Below are positions 11,193-21,910 of a DNA stretch of 64,000 bases, in pieces. The notes below the pieces were generated by a model. The model worked only from the letters and a program-made list of their open reading frames with translations, searched no databases and was not told the origin of the DNA. Position 1 is the first letter of the stretch; every line of letters begins with the position of its first letter. The position numbers were made by a program, and so were the translations under genes. The DNA comes from Ulota crispa (taxonomy: Eukaryota > Streptophyta > Bryopsida > Orthotrichales > Orthotrichaceae): NCBI GenBank assembly GCA_963920765.1, contig OY987245.1, positions 4,976,727 to 5,040,726 on the forward strand, given 5' to 3'.

Positions 11193-13497
11193 ATGGCAAT
11201 TGCAGCGATGGCAGGTGGTGTTGCAATGACGGGGACGCTAGGGCAGTTTGCGGCATTGCGATTCTCGTCGCATAAGGCTTTTGTACCTGCCAGATTTGGT
11301 GCACAGCGCTTTAAAGGCGCAGCTAAGGTACTTTGCTCTCCTGTATCTCTTTTTCCGGTTTTTGCATGCTCTTTGAATCTTGCAAGCCTGCGGATTTGAA
11401 CTCTGTAATTGATTACGGAACGTTCTTGTACTCTTATTTCTAGTTTAGTACTAATTTGAACGTTTTAAGCTTCTTTTAGTCTCTGTACATCTTGAGAACA
11501 GAATGCGCTAGTGTAGGTTCGATGGTTTAACGCAATTACATACTTAATTGGAAAGAAACGCGAGAAGAAGGTAGTCTGTTTCCTGGTAAACGCTAATCCT
11601 AAAATGTTTGCGTGTTAACTTGCGTTGAAGATTTAGTGGAAATCGCCATTGCTATAGTTTGATGTAGAAAGCCAGAGCGTTGCATTTAGGCTTTTAATTG
11701 TATTTGGTCTGTGCTGGAGAGGTGGTTTGAATGGGGTTTGGGGATTGGATTGGTCAGCTGGGAGTTGGCACGAGGGCTTCGTTTGCTGAAGCAGTGAAGG
11801 CAGGAGAATCAGGATCCATCCCTGGATCACTCAGAGATCAGGCGGAGGCATCGTTTTCATTGTCGAAGAAACCTAATGCACCTGACTTCTTCCTACTGGA
11901 CCTCGCAGAGAAGCTGGAAAATTCTGTAGATTCTTCTGAGCAACAAGAGGACACTCTGGGCAGCCGTGCTTTGGCAGAGCTTAGGGATCTGTCAGCAGAG
12001 AAGGCGTTAAACTCCCGGTGGCCTACTAATAAGGACGAAGCTTACAGGTTTACTGATGTGAAATTTCTCAAAAATCTTGACATCTCCCCAACCCCTTCAC
12101 ACTACACAAATACACTGGAATTCACATCAGGTAATTATTCAGACGGCACTTCCTGAGCTTTTTCACTTTAGTGCGGCATGGTTTCGCTATTTCAGCTTGT
12201 GAAGTCTCTAATTTTTGTTTTGCTCTGTGGCAGGCCTTGGTCTCGATGAATCGAAGACATTTCGTCTGGTGTTCGTGGATGGTGTGATTTCTGAGTCCTT
12301 GTCAAATGTGGAGGGTTTATCCGAAGGTGCATATGTTGGAAGCATCTGCAAAATATCTGCCGAAAATGCCTTGTCACAAGCTTTAGATCATCTCGGCAGA
12401 CCTGCAGCTGGAACGCAAGACGACCTCTTCACATTTCTCAATGGATTAGGTGTGCAGGATGCGGGCGTTATTTTTGTGCCTGAGGGACTCCAGATAGAGA
12501 AACCAATTCATGTCGTTTACTACTCTACAGGAAGGGGAGGGTCAAAAAATGACGAAGAAGGAGGAGGAGATTCCATCTCCTTGGCGAGTCCTCGTTTGCT
12601 GGTTGTGGCAGAAAGTGGCTCTAAAGTGGAGATTATCGAGCAATTTGTTGGAGCACCTGGCCAGGCCTATTGGACAAACTCAGTTTGTGAAATTCTTGTA
12701 GCGGACATGGCTGAAGTGTCTCACAGCTGCTCTCAGGAGCAAGATCGGAACTCTGTACACATCAAACAGACGCATGTTTCCCAGGGAGAAAAAAGTACAT
12801 ACAAGCTGGTAGAGGCTGGAATTGGTGGACGGCTGAGTAGGCACAATCTCCAAGTAATCCAGTTAGGTTCCGACACACAGACTGAGTTTTCAACGTTCTC
12901 ATTATCAAGCGAGCGGCAGCTGCAAGACTTGCACAGCCGGCTGGTCCTGAATCATCCGCGGGGAATAAGTCGCCAGATTCATAAATGTATTGTGACTCAC
13001 AGGTCAGGCCAGTCGGTGTTCGATGGCAACGTGAAGGTCAACAGGTAATATTTTTTGTAGCAATCCTTCAAACTCATCACACCTTTTTCTTTGAAAGTTG
13101 ATAAATAAATTACTCTAAGTGTTCATCTTTTTTGACGCTTAGTACCGTTTTTGGTTGCAGGTTCGCACAGCAGACAGACGCAGGACAGTTGAGTCGAAGC
13201 TTGTTGCTGGCTCGAGGAGCAACTGTGAACGTGAAGCCCAACTTACAGATTATCGCCGATGATGTGAAGTGCACACATGGAGCTGCAATCTCAGACTTAG
13301 AAGAGGATCAATTGTTTTATTTCCAGGCACGAGGCATCGATGCTCTGACTGCACGAAGTGCTCTGGTTTTCTCATTCGCGGCAGAGGTACTACAATCACT
13401 CGGAAATGATAGCTTACAGAAGAGACTAGAAGGCCTTGTAAAATCATCTTTGGCATCTGCCGGGGTTGTCAACCCTAACGTGCCTGTAGGATTGTAA
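11193..13497 (+). CDS. SUFD: SufD, plastid Fe-S cluster scaffold subunit
   Basis: SufD forms the SufBC2D scaffold complex that assembles Fe-S clusters in plastids. Four exons fit in phase: 11193-11327, 11758-12130, 12234-13044 and 13161-13497, giving 551 residues. The first exon (45 codons, rich in Ala, Arg, Phe, Ser, few acids) looks like a plastid transit peptide. The mature part shows SRWPTNKDEAYRFTDVKFL, LVFVDGV.SESLS, SPRLLVVAESGSKVEIIEQF, the beta-helix core, and the conserved C-terminal block KPNLQIIADDVKCTHGAAI with FYFQARGID.TARSAL. The histidine of CTHGA is the conserved residue thought to take part in cluster assembly in SufD proteins. The acceptor of exon 2 (11757/11758) has a weak pyrimidine tract and is the least sure boundary; the others are firm. 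The ATG at 11193 is the first in frame; an in-frame GTG lies two codons earlier. Confidence 0.93.
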
Positions 13498-13645
13498 GTG
13501 AGCCAATTTTGTATCAATACGTTCTCGCCTTCATGTTGTCAACGAGCTCTGCAGTTGCATGTGTACTTGCTTTGTTAAGAGTTTGTTGCCTTGGTCTGTA
13601 GTTTGCCTATCCTGGGAGGGTTCTGTAAACGTTTCTCCAAGTATT

Positions 13646-13769
13646 AGGGTATGTTCACACTTGGTGTTAAAAAGGTACTAGCAAAGGAAAATTAGATGCA
13701 TTTGGACACACCTTTCGATTGCCTTCATGTTGCTAATACCCCTCCTAACACCAAGTGATAACATACTCT
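13646..13769. mobile_element. Short MITE, CACTTGGTGTTA ends
   Basis: A 124-bp hairpin-like element in the SUFD 3' flank. Left end AGGGTATGTTCACACTTGGT; right end, reversed, AGAGTATGTTATCACTTGGT. No coding capacity. A shorter related hairpin occurs at about 40671-40752 in a patatin intron. Confidence 0.6.
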
Positions 13770-14229
13770 TAGCATGGTGCAAGTACTCGTTGCCAAAGTC
13801 TACTACAAGTATGTTAGTCTGTCATTATTTGGGAGAATTTTGAGTTGGCATGGCGCTCGTGCTATTGAAGGCAAGACGTATTTGCAAGGAACTTCAGTTG
13901 GAAGGTACACTCCAACTGCAAGGCAGGGGAGTCAAATCTTTTTAAAATATTGCCTAACCCTGTCAGAAATGAGGACGAATGTTCGTTTTGACATTCGACT
14001 CTCTTTGACCCGTTATTGACACGTGAAAGAAGTGAAGATATTGTTCACGGAGTCCTTTTATAGCTGACTGTACGATGTATACTCTGTACACAGTCTGTGC
14101 GGTAAGCAGTGCGAAAATTCTTTCTCCACCCCCATTTTCAAAGGGGTCGTTGAGCGTTCGGGGAGAAATTTTGGCTTCAACGGCTAAAATACTTATACTA
14201 TGATATACTGAAATTAGTTTTTCTTGGTA

Positions 14230-14790
14230 AAATTGACCCGATTTTAACCTTTACATTCAAATTCAACCGGCTTTTTTGCAATTTCAACCGGTTGACAATA
14301 GGCTTTTTGCTTTTTGTAATTTCAACCGGCTGACAATATACTAAATGCTGATTCTCCCCAAACATTTACCCAATTTGTGAGTAAAGTTGCCAAAGTCTTG
14401 AAGAGTGTTGTCATTTACATAAGTGGGCTTGAGTTTGGGACTTGGAACTCAATATGAAGTTACAAGTTCCTATTCTTTACTCCTTGTCAATTAGATTCTA
14501 CAATTCTAGTGAAACTTGGAACATGGGATGTGGAAGTGTGAGTTGCTCTTAAGAAGAGGCTTTGCATGTCCAATAGCTATATTGAAGTAGGAGGTGCTAC
14601 TTGCTCTTCTATGGGCTGATTGTTTTGTTGGGATATGCCAACATTGACAATTTTTCATTAAATTTTCCTTGAAAAACAAACAGATGTTGCAAATAATTCA
14701 TTTGGAAATAATGATTTTTGAACTCCTTTGGAATCAATTATAGATTCTTGAAGTTGGAATGACATAGGGTTCAAAAAGCTTATTATTATG
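14230..14790. repeat. Decayed repeats in SUFD-CAMTA spacer
   Basis: Three short AATTTCAACCGG(C/T)TGACAATA-like units lie at about 14260-14340. At 14650-14790 there is a worn partial copy of the TA-flanked MITE family seen whole at 24640 (shared order: TCCTTGAAAAACAA, TTTGGAATCAATTATAG, GTTGGAATGACATAGGGTTC). The rest of 13770-16000 is AT-rich and shows no gene. Confidence 0.5.
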
Positions 14791-15415
14791 AAGATGAAGA
14801 TGTTGAAAGCTCTTATAGATGCTTTTGTTTTAGAGGACACATTTAGAACAAGGACATGTACAAGACTATCTACATTATGATGAATGTGATGAAGTTTGAG
14901 TATGTTGGCACTACTCATAAACCAAGTTGGTACTTTAGAGATAATGTTGCTTGTTTCTTTCCTTTGTTTTGTTGAAGTCAACAATATAATTATTCAAGTA
15001 ACAAACATGAGCACAAGGAGCATGCATTTCACTGTATTTATCACAAGGCACACTACTTTTTTGACTCATAAGACTCAAAGTATTATAGTTGATATGGATA
15101 GTGTGCATACAACAACAAGCATGATTTTAGAACACTTTCTTGTTATAATTGCTAACTTCAACAAAATTTAAAACAATCAAGATTTGTTGAGATTTGAGTC
15201 CTCCTTTACTAAATCAATCTTTTACATATTTTACAGATCATCATTTGCAACTATTAAAAATGTATTCTATATGCATATGATTTATATTGATTCCTCAAAA
15301 CATTTATTTTGATTGAAAACAACAAGGTAAAGTAGATTAATTTGAAACCTTTACAAACCATGCGCCCTATCTATTTAGTCACATTTTACTAAATATAAAA
15401 TCCAATTTCACTTAG

Positions 15416-15616
15416 CCCCTGAAGGGCCCTTGGGCTCTAGAGCTACGGTACCAAATACAGTTGCAGCCAATACTCAGAAGTTTGAATCAATTAGAAATTA
15501 AATGTTACAACCATACATATTAAAGGATTGTATGATGGTGGGAGCATACTTTTTTTTGAAAAGTCCTCAAAACAGCTCAAATACGTTTATACATGGGCGT
15601 TTGGGTCCTTTAGGGG
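15416..15616. mobile_element. Possible small piggyBac-like MITE
   Basis: A 201-bp stretch with inverted ends CCCCTGAAGGGCCCTTGGGC and, reversed from the right, CCCCTAAAGGACCCAAACGC. The right flank is TTAA, the left is TTAG, consistent with a TTAA target duplication that has mutated once. No coding capacity. Confidence 0.45.
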
Positions 15617-15989
15617 TTAAGTTGATTTGATTTTTGGGAAGCAAATTGGTTTTTGCCCTCTAAATTCATGCTTTTTGATGGAAATTTTTATACATGATTA
15701 TTACAATTTAAACAGTTTCGACTTGATTTTTTTTTAATAATTCCGTTATTCAAGAAGGATGATTCCTCAAGTTTGAGGGTTTAGGGTGTCAGGAAATCGT
15801 CTGTTTAACTACAGAAGCCCAAACCATTCTCATTCTTCTAAGGAATATCCAAAAAAGTACTAAAGCATTTACGATCCCGCGAAAATTAATGTTTGTATAT
15901 TAAAAGCTTAGTTAGCTTTCGCTGCCCGTACTCTCCAGATTACTCCCAAATTTGAATGCAAGATCGTTACGAGGCTGCCCGTGGACCGC

Positions 15990-17458
15990 CGCAATGCAAA
16001 CCCTGTTCACACTCAAACCTCCCTCCGCATGTCCCGTCTTTATCTAACCCCGTTCACACTGTGTAAGTCCCTGCCGTCGTCTTGCTCGGCCCCCGCCAAC
16101 TTGGTGAGAGCTCCTTGGCGCTTTCATCACGCAGCCTTGTAAACTTTTAGCGAGAGACCGTCCCGCACGAGTTTTGCAGATAAAAAAACTATCTCGTCAG
16201 GTACTGTTGTTCTCTGATTCTTTTATTTCTACGCAGAAGAACGAATTAAAGGTCGACCTCGGGGATGTAAAGTACAAACTCTTCGGCGATTTGCGCTTCA
16301 GTTGGAGTTTGTCGGAGGCGGGGAGCTTGTCGGATTTCTCGCTTTCGAGGAAAGCTTTACTGATTGTGTGTGCAAGTAAGTTAAGACCGATTTTCCACTA
16401 GTTTTTGACGTCTGCATCCTATTGTATCGAAGTTTTTTGGCTTCGGTTTAGTCGCACGTTTTTTTTAGTCCAGGGACTACGAAGCGTTGAATAGTGAGGA
16501 GGAATGTATGCTCGTCATCTTTGCTTTGTATTTCACGACGGGCCTTCGTTCGAGGCTTTATGAGAGATTTGTGCTTCTCGCAGTCGTTAGGCCTTGCTGA
16601 CCTGCATCTGATTTCCGACATTCACGCCTCAAAATTTTGACTGCCTGAGGTCGAGTTTTTTTTCGTGAAGAGGTGTTTTGCAGTGTAGCGTAGCTTAAGA
16701 CGACTGAAATTTTGTAAGCACGTAGGTAGAATGAGTTGCAAGGTCTTCGTCGTCGAAATTGGAATCGGGAGCTTTTTAATGCTTGCTCGCTGAGGGTTTC
16801 TTTGACGATTTGGAGTGGTTATGCCAGGGTTTACACAATTTGCTAAAGCGTGGTGTAGTTCTGGTTATTTGTGTGCTAAATATAATGAATGAACGGAGCT
16901 AGAATATGCTGCAGGCTTTCAGTTTTTTTTTAGAGTCCTTGCGTAATTGTAGTAGCTAGTTGAGCGGTACGGCTGGCTAGGCAGATGATAGTTTTGACTT
17001 CGTTGATGTGGATTTTTCTGGTTTGTTTGCGTATTACTTCTGACTTAAGCATTTTGATGTGCAGATACTGGTAATATTTCAGTTTAGTTCTGGTGGCAGT
17101 AGAGATTTCTGTTAATTTGAGAAATTTTATAAGCATCTATCGGAAGGGATTGCAAGTTAATGATTTAAAATCATTGATTAAAACCCTAGAATATGAAACG
17201 CCCTTCAGCAGTGAGCGATACGCTTGCACGTGGAATGCTATTTGTTTGAAAGCTCTGCAAGCTATTCTAATGTTAGCATCATGTTGGAGCCTTTCTAAGA
17301 GGCCGTACTCTTCTATGGTCGATTGGTTGGAGCATAGAACATGGTCAGAGCTAGGGTAGGCGGAAGCTCCTCCATCAATTTGTAGAAGTAGGCCGGCATT
17401 TTAGTTATTCCCTGCTCTTGGTCGTAGTAGAATTTCGGAACTTATTACAAAAAGTATC
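15990..17458 (+). promoter_or_regulatory. CAMTA promoter and 5' leader, probably with an intron
   Basis: GC content rises near 15,960, and the region 16,000-16,380 looks like a transcribed leader. A strong donor-type site (GCAAGTAAGTT) occurs at 16374-16384, followed by about 1 kb of T-rich, intron-like sequence before the CAMTA start codon. An intron in the 5' untranslated region is therefore likely, but the acceptor cannot be chosen with confidence. Short open frames here are not supported as genes. Confidence 0.4.
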
Positions 17459-20400
17459 ATGGCCACCTTATCTCGGTTACGCCCTGCGTCTCAAGCGCCT
17501 GGTATAGACATTCGCCAAATTATATCAGAAGCGCAGACACGATGGTTGCGACCTCTCGAGGTATGCGAGATCCTACAGAATTTCACGAAGTATGGATTCA
17601 AGCTGAACCCCGTTCCCCCGGTGTGTCCCACTAGTGGCTCTATGTTTCTCTTTGATAGGAAAACGTTGAGATATTTCCGGAAAGATGGTCACAACTGGCG
17701 GAAGAAGAAAGACGGAAAGACTGTACGAGAGGCGCACGAGCGCCTTAAGATCGGCAGTGTGGACGTGTTGCATTGCTACTACGCGCACGGTGGGGAGAAT
17801 GCCAGCTTCCAGAGGAGGTGCTATTGGTTGCTTGATCCTGCATTGGAATATATTGTGCTTGTTCATTACAGGGAAGTGACGGAAGGAGGAAGATTTTCAA
17901 TGAGTGATTCCCAGCACAGCACTCCAGCTTTGCATGTGGCAAGCCCTTCTGAGTTGTCCCATCCGGCTACGTCTCCTGAATCGTATCAGGAAGATGGTGA
18001 CCTGGTCGAGTCGGAAGATGTCGAGGATCGAAGGGTTGGTCCTCAAAGTACCCTCCTTGACCAGATTTCCCCTCGAACGCAAGGTGATACGAACATGTTG
18101 AACTCATCGCATTCAAATGCCTGGCCAGGTTCTGCACCGACTGGTGGATTTGCTTCTTCGAATGCTTGGTTTAATCCAACTCCGGGAGGAGGTGAAAACC
18201 CAACTTTCAAAGGCGTTGAAAGATTCCTGGATTCTCCTACGGGGTTGACACCAAAACCAGGAGAGTTTCCCCCTCAACTGTTACACCGACAGCAGTTTGA
18301 GCCCCCTGGATTGAATGCGAACACCGATCAAGTTTACCCACAGCTCATGGAGTTTTCCCCCTTATCAAGCAATCAGTATGCTGGTAACAACGCAGTGCCG
18401 GGCAACTATTCCGATAAGTTGCCTTTGACGAGCTCATATGGTCCCGATGCTTTGGGAAATGGTCAACGTCAAGCAAACCTTGCGACTTCTATTGGCATGG
18501 CTGGGTGGGGCCAAGTACTGGACAGTGCTCCGAGAACCACTCCAGTATTTAGTCAAGGAGAACCGTCTGTTTCTCAGAGCGGTGCCGGGGATGCTGCAGC
18601 GCAGAGGATTGGCAGTTCCCTTCCTCGGCTAAATGCTTATGTGAAGCAGGAAAGCATAAGTTCTTCAACTTGGGCTGATATGCTTGAGCAAGTCACGACA
18701 CCTGCTACTCATCGGAATTTGATGGAGTCCCTTATGTCGAGTAACCAGCCACATGTGAGCGAGTCTCTTGGCGTCCAGGATAACCAAGCCCAGCACATAC
18801 CCTCGCCTAAGGGCATTTTGGAAGCCCTTTCTCCCAGAGGACTCGGTCGTGAACCTCAGTCACCGCTAGAAGCCAGTCTGAGAGCTGTTACCGAAGAGAA
18901 TGCCATTAAAAATGCAGCCGATCTGTACCAAAGGCGGCAAGATTCGTTACGAATTGACTCATTACCTCTTGACCTTCTATTTGGAAACAAACCTACTCAG
19001 GAGAAAGGACAAAACAACGTCGATCTGCGAAAATTGGACAGCTTCGATCGTTGGATGACTCAGTTTGGTGATTCGCCAAATTTCGCAAGCCCCGCTCCTT
19101 TTCCATCTGGATGGCCCAGTACTGCATCCATCGGGGATCAGGGAGTGGGTGATGATTTGTTCAGTATCCCCCGTGAAGCGCCCGCTGATCCTGGGATGAG
19201 TATGCCGGACCTAAGATTCAGCATCACCGATTTCTCTCCTGAGAGCGCGTACGCATCTGAATGTGCCAAGGTTTTGATCACGGGCGAGTTCCTGGGGACT
19301 TATGCAAATGCTCGTAATTTCAAATGGTGCTGTATGTTCGGGGATGTTGAGGTTCCTGCAGAAGTCGTAGGCACAGGCGTTCTGAGATGCAAGGCTCCTG
19401 CAAATCCTGTCGGAAGAGTTTCCTTTTACGTCACTTGTGGCGATCGTCAATGCTGCAGTGAGCTCCGCTATTTCGAGTACCGTAGTGGTGGTAGAGCACC
19501 ACTTGACAGTCAAGCAATTGAGCAAGCAATTGAGGAGAGGTTGCTGAAGGTCCGGCTTTCACACTTGCTGCTTTCAGACCCAGATTATCCTGCTGAAGCA
19601 GGCAACGATATCACCAACGACCTGGACACCACCCCCTTGTTACACAGCGATGGTGAGTGGATGGAGCTGGAGACTCTAGCAAAGACATCTGAGCACTCCC
19701 AAGACAACAGCTTTCAGGAGTGTCTACTTCAAATGCTTTTGAAAGTGCCTCTGCAGAAGTGGTTGCTCTCCAAGATCCACGCGGAAGGCAAAGGTGCGTC
19801 AGTCTTTGATGAGCAGGGGCAGGGAGTACTTCACATGGCTGCGGCTTTGGGCTACGATTGGGTGGTTGCTCCCATGGTGGCTGCTGGTGTGCCTATCAAC
19901 TTCCGGGACTCACGTGGCTGGACCGCGCTTCATTGGGCTGCTTCTTACGGGAAGGAGCAAGTCGTGATTGCTCTCCTGGAACATGGTGCAGATCCAGGAA
20001 CGGTGACTGATCCGACACCGTCTTGTTCATCTGGCCAAACACCAGCGGACTTGGCCTCTGTGAGAGGGCATGCGGGCATTGGGGGTTTCCTGGCTGAGAG
20101 CAGCTTAACACGCCGTCTTTCAGCAATGACGCTTTTTGAGAACCCTGATGACATTGCCATGTCTCACGTTGCTGCTGAAACTGCTGTTGCGAAGTTGTCC
20201 AGACGTGAAAGTGTGAAGATGAGTATAATCGGAGCCGCGGATCAAGACCAAATTCACGAGTCCTTGCAAGCGGTTCGCAATGCTGCCCGAACAGCCGCTC
20301 TTATACAGGCAGCGTTTCGACAGCACTCTTTTCGGAAGCGGGAGGAAGATGACTTGGCGTCTTCGAAGTTCGACGACTATGGCATGACTCAAAGTCAAAT

Positions 20401-20998
20401 GCATGCATTACTGGCAGCTCAAAGAATACAGAGAGCCTATCGAGGCCATCAGGAGAAGAAGCAGCAACTGGCTGCTAGTCGCATCCAGCAGAAGTTCAGG
20501 AGTTGGAAGGTGCGTAGGGACTTCCTCCAATTTCGGCAGCGAGTGGTGAGAATACAAGCGCAAGTACGAGGGAACATTGTTCGAAAGCGTTTCAAGAAAC
20601 TCCTTTGGTCAGTAGGTGTTCTTGAGAAACTAGTTCTGCGATGGAAACGGAAAAGGTTAGGACTGCGGGGCTTCAAGAGTGGGGATTGCAACATTGATGG
20701 GAAGGAGGACGATGAAGAGTTTCTCAAAGAGGGAAGGAAACAAGCTATTGTGGCCCTTGAAAAATCTGTAACCACCGTGCAGTCCATGGTGCGTTCTCAT
20801 AAAGGTCGGGCACAGTACCGGCGCTTGCGGGAAGGATCGTTGAGGGCGGAACAGATTGGGCAGATCCTTTCGGAATCGTCAAGCCCACAGGAACTGCTTA
20901 CTGGTGCTGATGCTGAATTCGACTACTACGAAGACTCGCAACTCCAGCAGATGTATTTGGATCCTTCAGACGATCAGCTCATGAACTTCACTGATTAA
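17459..20998 (+). CDS. CAMTA: CAMTA, calmodulin-binding transcription activator
   Basis: CAMTA proteins are nuclear DNA-binding activators that couple calcium/calmodulin to stress and defence gene expression. The single 1179-residue frame has all family domains in order: CG-1 DNA-binding domain at about 18-144 (TRWLRPLEVCEIL, FLFDRKTLRYFRKDGHNWRK, LHCYYAHGE-type core, CYWLLDP), TIG/IPT fold at about 587-675, ankyrin repeats at about 783-880 (GQGVLHMAAALGYDW, GWTALHWAASYGKEQVV), and several IQ calmodulin-binding motifs at about 942-1067 and near 1105-1125 (AALIQAAFRQHSFRKR, AAQRIQRAYRGHQEKK, RIQAQVRGNIVRKRF). The length is typical of the longer plant CAMTAs. Oddly, the whole coding region is one exon, whereas flowering-plant CAMTA genes are split by many introns. 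All domains are intact, so the gene appears functional. The ATG at 17459 is the first one and directly precedes the CG-1 domain. Confidence 0.97.
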   Translation: MATLSRLRPASQAPGIDIRQIISEAQTRWLRPLEVCEILQNFTKYGFKLNPVPPVCPTSGSMFLFDRKTLRYFRKDGHNWRKKKDGKTVREAHERLKIGSVDVLHCYYAHGGENASFQRRCYWLLDPALEYIVLVHYREVTEGGRFSMSDSQHSTPALHVASPSELSHPATSPESYQEDGDLVESEDVEDRRVGPQSTLLDQISPRTQGDTNMLNSSHSNAWPGSAPTGGFASSNAWFNPTPGGGENPTFKGVERFLDSPTGLTPKPGEFPPQLLHRQQFEPPGLNANTDQVYPQLMEFSPLSSNQYAGNNAVPGNYSDKLPLTSSYGPDALGNGQRQANLATSIGMAGWGQVLDSAPRTTPVFSQGEPSVSQSGAGDAAAQRIGSSLPRLNAYVKQESISSSTWADMLEQVTTPATHRNLMESLMSSNQPHVSESLGVQDNQAQHIPSPKGILEALSPRGLGREPQSPLEASLRAVTEENAIKNAADLYQRRQDSLRIDSLPLDLLFGNKPTQEKGQNNVDLRKLDSFDRWMTQFGDSPNFASPAPFPSGWPSTASIGDQGVGDDLFSIPREAPADPGMSMPDLRFSITDFSPESAYASECAKVLITGEFLGTYANARNFKWCCMFGDVEVPAEVVGTGVLRCKAPANPVGRVSFYVTCGDRQCCSELRYFEYRSGGRAPLDSQAIEQAIEERLLKVRLSHLLLSDPDYPAEAGNDITNDLDTTPLLHSDGEWMELETLAKTSEHSQDNSFQECLLQMLLKVPLQKWLLSKIHAEGKGASVFDEQGQGVLHMAAALGYDWVVAPMVAAGVPINFRDSRGWTALHWAASYGKEQVVIALLEHGADPGTVTDPTPSCSSGQTPADLASVRGHAGIGGFLAESSLTRRLSAMTLFENPDDIAMSHVAAETAVAKLSRRESVKMSIIGAADQDQIHESLQAVRNAARTAALIQAAFRQHSFRKREEDDLASSKFDDYGMTQSQMHALLAAQRIQRAYRGHQEKKQQLAASRIQQKFRSWKVRRDFLQFRQRVVRIQAQVRGNIVRKRFKKLLWSVGVLEKLVLRWKRKRLGLRGFKSGDCNIDGKEDDEEFLKEGRKQAIVALEKSVTTVQSMVRSHKGRAQYRRLREGSLRAEQIGQILSESSSPQELLTGADAEFDYYEDSQLQQMYLDPSDDQLMNFTD

Positions 20999-21590
20999 CG
21001 GTTGCTGTAGATAGAGTGAGTTTATGCCTGAATCCGACTGTCAAAGCCGTCACTCACAAACGTCTAGCTCCACTGCGTTTTGGAGTTGTTCCAGAATGAG
21101 GTGAGAATCAGAGACACGCTGCAATTATAGCATTCCTTGTGTGAGTCATCATCAGGTGTTCGACTAGTGAGTGTACTGTATCAAAGACACCGATTTGTAA
21201 TTTCCTCACTGATACTGAGTTGACGTTGTTGAAGGTGCAGAACAAAGTGTTTGTTAGGTGCCATCAACGACCTCAAGTGATGACCATGTAAGTGTACAAA
21301 AATGGAATAAAAATCGAGAGAATGCTTATATTGCTGCAAAGTATGTTCGATCATAAAGAGCAGTGTCCATGCTGTAGATATTTCGCTAGTTTTCATATGT
21401 GCTAAGCCTCTGCACACTTTTATTTGAATTAGTCCCCATTTGAGTAATTCTTGGAAGCATCAAGCACTTTGCACCTGAACTCCGTTGCACTGCCTATTTG
21501 CTTCAGAAATGTGAATTGCTGTAGATGCAATACCTCTCAGCTCTTATACGTAACAGCACGTTATGCAAGTTGAACAGATAGATGAGAAAG
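20999..21590 (+). other. CAMTA 3' flank
   Basis: Noncoding spacer between convergent CAMTA and the TatD region. A possible polyadenylation signal (GGAATAAAAATC) occurs near 21303. No gene seen. Confidence 0.4.
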
Positions 21591-21790
21591 CTGCGATCCC
21601 GGATAGGAGAAAAGGAGCCTGGAGTTTATGAATGTACGCCCTGCCAACCTCTTCTTGCGAAATCTTCGGTAGTTTTCTCGACGTGAGTGAGACGAGCTAG
21701 ATCGTCAGCACGCTCGTCAAGTGCCAGCTTCTCAGGTTCGCATGACATGAGGACTCAGCATTCTCATCTTGACAGCACTTGGAAAGATTG
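21590..21790 (-). pseudogene. Decayed tandem copy of the TatD gene 3' end
   Basis: This stretch is a diverged direct copy of the last ~190 bp of the neighbouring TatD gene (about 21945-22140). Shared blocks in order include CGGATA.GAGAA.A, GGAGTTT.TGAA, CTCTGCCAA-like, CGAAATCT, ACGTGAGTGAGA.GAGC, GT.AGCA, and CTTCTCAGGT/CTTCCCAGGT. Translated on the minus strand the homology shows as SKCCQDEN here against SKCCEEGN in the gene. Similarity stops near 21790. It lacks the catalytic part, so it is a nonfunctional fragment produced by an unequal local duplication. Host gene fragment, not a mobile element. Confidence 0.75.
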
Positions 21791-21910
21791 CAATTAATTT
21801 TGTGCGGAGAGAAAACACCATCTGCGGAGTGAATACGCATCCACTTGAGAATCTGAATCACTATGTCGTATACTTCATCGGCTCTCACAGGTAAAAATCA
21901 AATCACTATG

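Noticed and set aside
21697-21888. Separate 63-codon minus-strand gene downstream of TatD
   Set aside because: Its only recognisable part (SKCCQDEN) is a decayed copy of the TatD tail.
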